Assembly (NCBI GenBank): GCA_021815905.1
Contig: JAKAZP010000159.1
Location: 1 to 6,191 of the forward strand
Length of the DNA: 6,191 bases
Reading direction: 5' to 3'
Source: Pseudomonadota bacterium
GTDB taxonomy: Bacteria; Pseudomonadota; Gammaproteobacteria; Steroidobacterales; Steroidobacteraceae
Shown in pieces: positions 1 to 5,144 of the stretch; position 1 is the stretch's first letter, and every line of letters begins with the position of its first letter. Below the pieces are notes generated by a model. It was not told the origin of the DNA and did no database searches. It saw nothing but the letters and a program-made list of their open reading frames with translations. Both the position numbers and the translations under genes were made by a program.

Positions 1-335
1 TCGCGCAGATAGCGCAGCGTCGGCTCATCGACTTGAGGGCCGGCGTGGAGGATGCCGCCGACGACGACGACGTAGTCGAGGGTCGCGGGCGGCAACAGTC
101 CCGCGGTCGGCTGCAGCATGACCCCGCAGCTTGCCCGGATCGGATCGCGCCGGCACGACATGATCGACCATTGAACGTGCAGCGGACGGCTGCGGTCGCC
201 TTCGTCGGCCGCGAGTCGCAGGTGATCGATGAACAGGGCGAACGCCGAGAGCGTGAAGTGCTCGGCGAGAATGACCCCGACGCGAAGTGGTGTGCGCGCG
301 CGCTCGAGGCCGGCAGGAGAGCTCAATTCACCCAT
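1..335 (-). CDS. GlxA-family transcriptional regulator, N-terminal part (cut by the window edge)
   Basis: The minus strand from the ATG at 335 reads open for 111 codons to the window edge, with no stop, so the C-terminal part lies outside. The visible part is the first half of a DJ-1/PfpI-like (class I glutamine amidotransferase fold) domain. After a short polar leader comes a beta strand (LRVGVILA, about residues 17-24), then an HFTLSAFALFIDHLRLA helix, a DEGDRSRP loop, and the strand YVVVVGGILHAGP (about 87-99). This pattern is typical of GlxA-type regulators, in which this domain is followed by an AraC-type double helix-turn-helix; that half is expected beyond the edge but not seen. It is a different subfamily from the regulator at 510-1586, with little similarity between the two. 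The Shine-Dalgarno is weak (a GAG about 9 nt upstream), and an in-frame TTG 15 nt upstream is a possible alternative start. The ligand is unknown. Confidence 0.88.
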   Translation of the reverse strand, partial: MGELSSPAGLERARTPLRVGVILAEHFTLSAFALFIDHLRLAADEGDRSRPLHVQWSIMSCRRDPIRASCGVMLQPTAGLLPPATLDYVVVVGGILHAGPQVDEPTLRYLR

Positions 336-509
336 TGAACAGCCACTCAATGAGACCCCGGGGTGGCGTCGCGGGTATCTTCCTTCAAGCGCTGCCGGGA
401 TGCAAGGCCGAGTACACGCTCCATAAAATATCCCAAAATCAATGGAGTGCGTGCCGAGTTCGGACGGGAGCCCACGGATCCCGGCGGGCGCCGCGCGTTG
501 AACGGGTAT
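336..509. other. Intergenic region upstream of the partial GlxA regulator
   Basis: These 174 bp hold no convincing gene. They lie downstream of the stop of one GlxA-type gene (TAA at 512-510, minus) and upstream of the start of the next (335, minus). The stretch contains the only clear AT-rich patch in the window (425-441), so it most likely carries the promoter of the partial regulator. No stem followed by a T run was found after the upstream gene's stop; a 5-bp arm pair at 465-469 / 479-483 is too weak to call a terminator. Confidence 0.5.
419..447. promoter_or_regulatory. AT-rich patch flanked by inverted repeat, candidate operator/promoter
   Basis: A perfect 6-bp inverted repeat (ctccat at 419-424, atggag at 442-447) brackets a 17-bp spacer, aaaatatcccaaaatca, that is strikingly AT-rich against GC-rich surroundings. 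On the minus strand the patch reads GGGATATTTTATGG, offering a -10-like TATTTT; no good -35 hexamer was found 17 bp upstream of it. The position, 84-112 bp upstream of the ATG at 335, suits a promoter or regulator-binding site for that gene. Functional assignment is inference. Confidence 0.4.
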
Positions 510-1586
510 TTAGGCCACGCTGACGGGGCGGCGCGAGCGCGGGGGCGGCCGCCCCGGGTGCGGCTCGGGGGGAGGCCGGCGCTCGCGGCTCGGCGGGCTG
601 CTGAAAGCCGCGCGGTAGGCCTTGCTGAAGTGGCAGGGAGAGCGGAATCCGCAGGCGACCGCGATGCGCGTGATGGGCAGGGCCGTCTGCTGCAGCAGCT
701 CGCGCGCGCGGCGCAGCCGCAGCGCGACGTAGTACTGCGCGGGAGTCAGGCCGAGACTTCTCTGGAACAGCCGCTGCAACTGGCGCTGGGAGATCTCGGT
801 CATGCGCGCAAGCTCCTCGAGCGCGAGCGGCTCCTCGATGTTGGCTTCCATGAGCGCCACCGCCTGCGCGATGGAGGGGTGCGAGCCGCCGAGCTGCGCG
901 GCGATCGGAATGCGCTGGCGTTCCTTGCTGTCGCGGATGCGCTCGAGGATGAACTGCTCCGAGATGCCGGCCGCGAGCGTGCGGCCGATGCGCGGGGTGA
1001 TGAGGTGCAGGATGAGATCGAGGGGGGCGATGCCGCCGGTGCAGGTGCAGCGGTCCCGGTCGATCACGAACAGGTCGGGAGTGAACACGATCCGCGGGAA
1101 GCGCTCCCGCAGCTCCCAGAGGTTTTCCCAATGGATGGCGCAGCGGTAGCCATCGAGCAGACCCGCCCGGGCGAGCGCGTAGGCGCCGGTGCACAGCGAG
1201 CCGAGGATCAGCCGCGCGCCCGCCAGGGGCTCGAGAAGCCCGATGAGCGCATCGTCCACGGCCGCGGGCACGTCGATGCCGCCGCACACCAGGAGGATCT
1301 GCGGCAGGTCCGAGCTCTCGAGGCGCGCGGTCGGCGCGACCGTGAGGCCGTTGCTCGCCTCCACGGGCTCACCGTCGACGGAGTACACCGACCAGCGGTA
1401 GATGCTCTCCCGTGCGAGATAGTTCGCCATGCGCAGCGGCTCGATGGCGTTGGTGAACGCGATCATCGAGAAATGGCGCAGGGTGAGAAACCCGAAATGG
1501 GTGAGCGGCGGACTCGAATCGGCGCGCACGGAGCGGCTCCAACGGGGCCCGCGGCGACAGTACCCCGCGCCCGGCGCGCCGTCCAT
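510..1586 (-). CDS. GlxA-family transcriptional regulator, GbdR/CdhR/ArgR-like
   Basis: This 358-residue protein has two parts. The N-terminal part (about 28-205) is a DJ-1/PfpI-like domain: a strand FGFLTLRHF, then AIEPLRMANYLA, a DGEPVEASNG segment (71-80), strand QILLVCGGIDVP, and the nucleophile-elbow-like SLCTGAYALARAGLLDG with Cys132. IHWENLW and TCTGGIAPLDLILHLI follow. The C-terminal part carries an AraC-type double helix-turn-helix: first helices about 254-275 (PLALEELARMTEISQRQLQRL), second about 304-327 (ITRIAVACGFRSPCHFSKAY). The linker ERIRDSKERQRIP and the SHPSIAQAVALMEANIEEPL segment match the GbdR/CdhR/ArgR group, which senses quaternary amines or basic amino acids and activates their uptake and catabolism. 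That suggests a small amino acid or amine effector, but the ligand is not readable from sequence. After residue 330 the usual end of the domain gives way to a Pro/Arg-rich tail of about 28 residues. It lies 13 bp behind the DUF2147 gene and is probably cotranscribed with it. A GTG at codon 20, preceded by GGAG, is an alternative start. Confidence 0.92.
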   Translation of the reverse strand: MDGAPGAGYCRRGPRWSRSVRADSSPPLTHFGFLTLRHFSMIAFTNAIEPLRMANYLARESIYRWSVYSVDGEPVEASNGLTVAPTARLESSDLPQILLVCGGIDVPAAVDDALIGLLEPLAGARLILGSLCTGAYALARAGLLDGYRCAIHWENLWELRERFPRIVFTPDLFVIDRDRCTCTGGIAPLDLILHLITPRIGRTLAAGISEQFILERIRDSKERQRIPIAAQLGGSHPSIAQAVALMEANIEEPLALEELARMTEISQRQLQRLFQRSLGLTPAQYYVALRLRRARELLQQTALPITRIAVACGFRSPCHFSKAYRAAFSSPPSRERRPPPEPHPGRPPPRSRRPVSVA

Positions 1587-1590
1587 AGGG

Positions 1591-1596
1591 ATCCTC
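1591..1596 (-). promoter_or_regulatory. Ribosome binding site of the GbdR-like regulator
   Basis: On the minus strand GAGGAT stands with its AGGA core 5 nt before the ATG at 1586. It falls wholly inside the 13-bp gap after the DUF2147 stop codon. It supports the ATG at 1586 as the start, although an in-frame GTG 57 nt further in also has a GGAG 7 nt upstream. Confidence 0.6.
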
Positions 1597-1599
1597 GGG

Positions 1600-2139
1600 C
1601 TATCCGGCCGGGCGCTCGCGCGGGGCCGACGGCGCGCTGTTCAGGACGGTCCGCGGATTCCGCCGCCCAGCGCGGGCCGCGTGCGCGGGGGGAGTGCAGG
1701 GCTTCGGCGGCCTGGGCACGCGCGTCCAGGTTTCCGTGCGCCCGAAGAGCTTGAAGCCGATGTACCCGCGGAGCCTCAGGTCACCGCCGCTGAGCCTCAT
1801 CGAGCCGCTGTAGGTGTGGCCGCTGCGTGGATCGTAGAGGTGGCCATCCTCGCCGTGCCGCGGATCGGTCTCCGTGAAGCCGTATCCGATGCGCAGTCCA
1901 CAGATCGGGCGTGCCCGCAGCCCCGGGTCGGGGTTGTGCGTGTCGGTCTTCGCCCCGTCACCGGGCGCGGGCGTGACGATCCGCACGCACACCTTGGTCC
2001 CACAGGGGGCGATCCGCATGATCGCTCCCTTGGGCTCGCGCCAGTAACCGAGGATGCTCGCTCCCTGCGCGCGCGCGTTCGCCGCGGCGAGCATCGCGCA
2101 GAGCGCCAACGGCACGCATGTGCGGTACGGGACATTCAT
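1600..2139 (-). CDS. Secreted DUF2147-domain protein
   Basis: This 179-residue protein starts with a signal peptide: a hydrophobic stretch CVPLALCAMLAAA (8-20) followed by NARA-Q, giving a likely signal peptidase I cut after Ala24. The mature part (about 27-141) is a DUF2147 domain. Hallmarks are the opening ILGYWREP, a hydrophobic strand MRIAPCGTKVCVRIV with two cysteines (46, 51) that could form a disulfide in the periplasm, the NPDPGLRARPICGL block (69-82), YDPRSGHTYSGSMRL (102-116), and the closing LRLRGYIGFKLFGRTETWTRV (121-141). The family is a small beta-rich periplasmic domain common in proteobacteria; its biochemical role is unknown. The domain normally ends near the final W-x-R-V, but here a Pro/Arg-rich tail of 38 residues follows (142-179). 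The start has a GAGGTG 7 nt upstream. The gene lies 74 bp downstream of the permease, with a stem-loop between, and 13 bp ahead of the GlxA-type regulator. Confidence 0.9.
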   Translation of the reverse strand: MNVPYRTCVPLALCAMLAAANARAQGASILGYWREPKGAIMRIAPCGTKVCVRIVTPAPGDGAKTDTHNPDPGLRARPICGLRIGYGFTETDPRHGEDGHLYDPRSGHTYSGSMRLSGGDLRLRGYIGFKLFGRTETWTRVPRPPKPCTPPAHAARAGRRNPRTVLNSAPSAPRERPAG

Positions 2140-2165
2140 GCAGCAGCACCTCGGGTACGTCGCCC

Positions 2166-2213
2166 GCGGACCTCGAGCTTATCACGGCCGCAGCGGCCGG
2201 CCTCGAGGTCCGC
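2166..2213 (-). repeat. Long nested inverted repeat directly after the permease stop codon
   Basis: Outer arms gcggacctcgag (2166-2177) and ctcgaggtccgc (2202-2213) are perfectly complementary over 12 bp. Inside them, cggccg (2185-2190) and cggccg (2194-2199) can form a second 6-bp stem with a 3-nt loop. The structure begins at the base next to the permease stop (TGA at 2216-2214, minus strand) and ends 26 bp before the DUF2147 ATG at 2139. It would fold very stably in the permease mRNA. There is no T run on either side, so it is not a classical intrinsic terminator. It may protect the 3' end of the permease message or set different expression levels within a shared transcript. Confidence 0.6.
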
Positions 2214-3851
2214 TCAGGGCGCGATGTCGAGCGCCGCCGCCTCGCGCCGCGACTCGACGCCGCTCGAGCCCAGGGTCTTCACGCGCTCGGCGCACTGTTG
2301 CGCCGCCGACGCATCCTGCCCGCAGGCCAGCGCCAGCCACATCACGATGAGACTGAAGCCGGCGATGATCCACATGCCGGTGAAGAAGCCGATGGCCCCG
2401 GTTCCCCCCATGACCCCGGCCGGCCCGAAGTAACTGATCGCCCACATGCCGGCGAGATAGGGGAACACCCACCACGCCTGCTGCCATCCGAGCTCCGCGG
2501 CCGGGCGGCGTCGCGCCAGGAAATGCCACCCGAGATAGACGACGATGTAGACGAAGACGGCGCTGAACATCCATTGGGCGACGGTGTACCCGGTCCAGTA
2601 GATGATCCAGTTCGAGGCGATGAACGCGATCGGCGCGACGAGGCCGGCCGCGCGCAGCCGGAACGGGCGGACCGCGTTCGGCATCGCCTTGCGCAGGTGC
2701 AGCAGGATCACCGGGCCGATGCTGTAGGAGAGCACGGTGATGAGCGACACCGCCGACACGAGCTTCTGCCAGGAGGGGAAGGGGAAGAAGAACACCACCC
2801 CGACGATGTACGTGACCACCAGTCCCACCCACGGGACGCCGTGGCGGGTGAGTTGGGTCACGCGCCCGGGCGCAGTGCCCATCTCGCCGGCGGCCATGAT
2901 GATGCGGGGACTGGCGGTGATGTAGATGAACGCGGTGCCGAGGGGCGAGATGATCGCATCGACGTAGAGCACGACCGCCCACCAGAACGCGCCCACCGCG
3001 ACCGCGATGGCCGCGAGGGGGCCGAACATGCCGTTGAACCTCAGGTGTTCCCAGCCGCCGGCGATGTCGCGGGGATTCAGGGCCGTGATGAAGGAGACCT
3101 GCAGGCCCACGTAGATCAGCATGCCGATCAGCACCGAGCTGATCAGCGCGATCGGCACGTAGCGGTTCGGATTGCGCGTCTCGCCCGCGAGCGCGATCGC
3201 CTGCTGAAACCCGAGGAAGCTGAACACGATGCCCGCCGTGGCGACTGCGGTGAATATGCCGCTCTTCGGCGTGCTGGCGGCGTGGAGCACCATGTTGGAC
3301 GGATGAAAGGAGTACGCCATCAGGATGCCGATCGTCACGATCGGGATGAGGAGCTTCCACCAGGTGGCGGCGCTGTTGATGATCAGCACCCAGCGCACCG
3401 CGAGAAAATTGAGCGCCACGACCAGCGCGAGCAGCAGCGCCGCCCACCCCATGCCGACCGCGGTCATGAGCCCGGTGTGGGGCTCGATCAGCCCCGGTAT
3501 GTAGTTGTTGGAATAGGTGAGCACCGCGCTCACCTCGACCGGAGGCACCGAGACGAAGGCGAGAAACAGGATCCAGGTCCAGATCTTGCCGACGAAGTCG
3601 CCGTGACTCACGTGCGTCATGTGCACCATGGCGCCGGAGTTCGGGAACATGGTCGAGAGCTCCGCGAACACGAATGCCAGAAACAGGATGGCGACCGCGC
3701 CGATGATCCAGGAGAACACGCTCCAGGGACCGGCCTGCACCGCCGCGTGCAGCGCCCCGAACAGCCAGCCCGAGCCGATGATGCTGCCGAGACTTGCGTA
3801 GAGAAGCCCGATGACTCCCGCATCGCGCCTGAGTTTCGTCGGACCCGCCAT
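2214..3851 (-). CDS. APC-superfamily amino acid permease
   Basis: This 545-residue integral membrane protein imports amino acids or related compounds across the inner membrane, probably by cation coupling as is usual for the superfamily. The first membrane helix holds the broken-helix motif GSIIGSGWLF (22-31), whose glycine-rich turn binds the substrate amino and carboxyl groups in APC transporters. The sixth helix region SFLGFQQAIALAGETRNPNR (211-230) is the other family hallmark. Hydrophobic segments near 12-34, 43-63, 90-113, 130-150, 160-180, 200-222, 232-255, 278-308, 340-358, 363-386, 404-420, 426-446, 458-475 and 488-510 suggest 12 to 14 helices. The GSIIGSGWLFGA start and the length recall the Bacillus YveA aspartate symporter group, but this is recall, not a search, and the substrate is unproven. 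A polar tail with no membrane helix follows residue 511. The start is firm: a purine-rich GGGGGGTGAG lies just before the ATG. It diverges from the reductase-like gene and is followed by the DUF2147 and GbdR-like regulator genes. Confidence 0.93.
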   Translation of the reverse strand: MAGPTKLRRDAGVIGLLYASLGSIIGSGWLFGALHAAVQAGPWSVFSWIIGAVAILFLAFVFAELSTMFPNSGAMVHMTHVSHGDFVGKIWTWILFLAFVSVPPVEVSAVLTYSNNYIPGLIEPHTGLMTAVGMGWAALLLALVVALNFLAVRWVLIINSAATWWKLLIPIVTIGILMAYSFHPSNMVLHAASTPKSGIFTAVATAGIVFSFLGFQQAIALAGETRNPNRYVPIALISSVLIGMLIYVGLQVSFITALNPRDIAGGWEHLRFNGMFGPLAAIAVAVGAFWWAVVLYVDAIISPLGTAFIYITASPRIIMAAGEMGTAPGRVTQLTRHGVPWVGLVVTYIVGVVFFFPFPSWQKLVSAVSLITVLSYSIGPVILLHLRKAMPNAVRPFRLRAAGLVAPIAFIASNWIIYWTGYTVAQWMFSAVFVYIVVYLGWHFLARRRPAAELGWQQAWWVFPYLAGMWAISYFGPAGVMGGTGAIGFFTGMWIIAGFSLIVMWLALACGQDASAAQQCAERVKTLGSSGVESRREAAALDIAP

Positions 3852-3876
3852 TTCTCACCCCCCTTTACATCGTCCC

Positions 3877-3893
3877 CCTGCGTGTGTCGCAGG
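3877..3893. promoter_or_regulatory. Perfect inverted repeat in the permease leader, candidate operator
   Basis: The arms cctgcg (3877-3882) and cgcagg (3888-3893) are perfectly complementary with a 5-nt spacer tgtgt. The site lies 26 to 42 bp upstream of the permease ATG, between the ribosome binding site and the rest of the upstream region. That position suits a repressor operator overlapping the transcription start, or a small leader hairpin. The binding factor is unknown. Confidence 0.35.
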
Positions 3894-4022
3894 ATCGTGG
3901 CGTGGAAGCCTAGGTGAGTCGGAGGGGAATGTCTAAGGCCAAGCGTCCGCGCGTGCGCGAATCGCGTCCGGCGCAGTCGCCTCCGGCGGCCGGGGTCCAA
4001 CAGAGCCGCTCGACAGGCCGAC

Positions 4023-4048
4023 CGTCCGGGCTCACCATAGCCCGGACG
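4023..4048. promoter_or_regulatory. Perfect 10-bp inverted repeat upstream of the reductase-like gene
   Basis: The arms cgtccgggct (4023-4032) and agcccggacg (4039-4048) are fully complementary around a 6-nt loop, caccat. The repeat ends 37 bp before the ATG at 4086. It could be a protein-binding palindrome or an RNA hairpin in the 5' leader. No T run follows it, so it is not a standard intrinsic terminator. Confidence 0.4.
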
Positions 4049-4085
4049 CGGCCGTCCCGCCGCGCACGAGGCCCCACGACGCGAC

Positions 4086-5066
4086 ATGGCTCGGGCGGAA
4101 TTCGCCATACTGGGCGCCGGCGCCATCGGCTCCATCATCGCCGCGCATCTGGCGCGCGCGGGCCATTCCGTGGTCCTGCTCGCCCGCGGCGCGCGCGCGC
4201 GGGAGCTCGAGCGCTCGGGGCTGCGCATCCGGGGCCTGAGCGAAATCTCGGTCCACGTCCCGGTCCTCACCGAGCCTGCGGAGCTCGGGAGCGCCGAAGT
4301 CCTGGTGGTCGCCATGAAGACCCCGGGCACGGCCGCCGCCCTCGAGCCGCTTCGGGGACTCGAGCTCGGCGTCGCGCTCTCGATCCAGAACGGCGTCCTG
4401 AAGGACGATCTGCTGTCCGAGGCCTTCGGTGAGGAGCGCGTGCTCGGCGCCCTCGCCAACACGAGCGGTGAGGTGCTGCCGTCCGGAGAGGTCCTGTTCA
4501 CGCGCAACGTGAGCCTGCCGATCGGGGAGCTCGCGGGTGGGATGAGCGCGAGGGCCGAGCGCATCGCGGCGGCCATCGATGGCGCCGGGATCCGCTCGAG
4601 CGCAGTGGCGGATATCCTGCCGCGGGAGTGGAGCAAGTTCGCCTCGTGGCTCGCTCTGGCCGGCCTCGCGGTGACCACCCGCTCCGCGACCTGGTGCTAC
4701 CTCAGCGACCCGGACTGCGCGGCGCTCATCGTGCGCCTGGTGCGCGAGGCGGTCCTGCTCGCGCGGGCCGAGGGGGTCGCGCTCACCGACGAGGGAGCGC
4801 TGCTGCCGCTTGGAACGCTCGCGGCACGCTCGGAGGAGGAGGCGGTCGCGATCGTCCGGCGGGCGGGGGAGGAATTCCGGGCAGGCGCGCCGGGCCATCG
4901 CATGTCGGCGCTCCAGGATCTCGAGGCGGGGCGAGCGCTCGAGATCGAGGAGACCTTCGGCGATGCGGTGCGCCGCGCCGCGCGACTGAAGCTCTCGCTG
5001 CCCCTGCTCGAGACCTTTCACCGCCTGTGCGCCGCCATCGATCGCACCCGTCGCGCGGGCGCGTAG
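4086..5066 (+). CDS. Ketopantoate reductase-family (ApbA/PanE-like) oxidoreductase
   Basis: This 326-residue cytosolic enzyme has the two-domain layout of 2-dehydropantoate 2-reductases. The N-terminal Rossmann fold carries GAGAIG (10-15) and Arg34 after the second strand, fitting NADP(H) binding. Lys78 (AMKTPG) and QNG (101-103) follow. In the helical C-terminal domain, Lys184 aligns with the catalytic lysine of E. coli PanE (K176), and Ser274, Asp278 and Glu286 in MSALQDLEAGRALEIE align with S244, D248 and E256. However, the two asparagines four and eight residues after the lysine in E. coli (N180, N184), of which N180 contacts pantoate, are Trp188 and Ala192 here. The fold and hydride chemistry look intact, while the substrate pocket is altered, so reduction of a 2-oxoacid other than ketopantoate is likely. 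These alignments were made by eye from memory of the E. coli protein. The MFS gene follows 78 bp downstream on the same strand. A vitamin B5 role cannot be excluded, but no other pantothenate gene is present. Confidence 0.88.
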   Translation: MARAEFAILGAGAIGSIIAAHLARAGHSVVLLARGARARELERSGLRIRGLSEISVHVPVLTEPAELGSAEVLVVAMKTPGTAAALEPLRGLELGVALSIQNGVLKDDLLSEAFGEERVLGALANTSGEVLPSGEVLFTRNVSLPIGELAGGMSARAERIAAAIDGAGIRSSAVADILPREWSKFASWLALAGLAVTTRSATWCYLSDPDCAALIVRLVREAVLLARAEGVALTDEGALLPLGTLAARSEEEAVAIVRRAGEEFRAGAPGHRMSALQDLEAGRALEIEETFGDAVRRAARLKLSLPLLETFHRLCAAIDRTRRAGA

Positions 5067-5144
5067 GCTGCGGTGAGCGGGCCGCGGCCCCGGGGCGCAG
5101 ATGGGGCGGGGTCGAGGATCAGGGTGGCGTGAGGGGATGTCGGC
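5067..5144. other. Short gap between reductase-like and MFS genes
   Basis: The 78 bp gap holds a perfect 12-bp palindrome, gggccgcggccc (5079-5090), without a loop or T run, and the MFS ribosome binding site. No terminator is visible, so readthrough from the reductase-like gene into the transporter gene is plausible. Confidence 0.45.
5131..5136 (+). promoter_or_regulatory. Ribosome binding site of the MFS transporter
   Basis: GAGGGG stands 8 nt before the ATG at 5145 and decides the start. A nearer ATG at 5137 is in another frame and directly abuts the site, so it is not usable. Confidence 0.65.

Larger units (their letters stand above)
3852..4085. other. Divergent intergenic region between permease and reductase-like gene
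   Basis: These 234 bp separate two head-to-head genes and must hold the promoters of both arms. There is a strong ribosome binding site for the permease at 3854-3863 (minus), a 17-bp palindrome at 3877-3893 and a hairpin-forming repeat at 4023-4048. No confident -35/-10 pair was recognised on either strand. The reductase-like gene has only a weak Shine-Dalgarno, an AGG about 13 nt before its ATG. Confidence 0.6.

Noticed and set aside
56..79. Run of gac triplets resembling a microsatellite
   Set aside because: It encodes the Val-rich beta strand (YVVVVGG) of the GlxA-type domain on the minus strand and is explained by coding sequence.
465..483. Possible terminator hairpin after the GbdR-like regulator (cggga / tcccg)
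   Set aside because: The arms are only 5 bp with a 9-nt loop and no T run follows in the direction of transcription.
363..1754. Plus-strand open frame of 463 codons across the GbdR-like regulator and the end of the DUF2147 gene
   Set aside because: It runs antisense to two genes with clear domains, has an Arg/Ala-rich composition and no recognisable motif; stops are rare in this GC-rich DNA.
2118..3917. Long plus-strand open frame antisense to the permease (599 codons)
   Set aside because: The product is a low-complexity His/Asp/Arg/Glu-rich sequence expected from the complement of a GC-rich membrane-protein gene. The minus-strand permease reading has clear family motifs and a good ribosome binding site.
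3929..4432. ATG at 3929 just after a GGAGGGG, giving a Lys/Arg-rich peptide
   Set aside because: The ribosome-binding-like sequence is attractive, but the frame has no early stop, runs out of frame through the reductase-like gene as an Arg/Pro-rich sequence and matches no family.
5079..5090. Perfect 12-bp palindrome gggccgcggccc between the reductase-like and MFS genes
   Set aside because: Pure G/C palindromes of this length are common by chance in such GC-rich DNA; there is no loop, T run or repeated copy to support a function.
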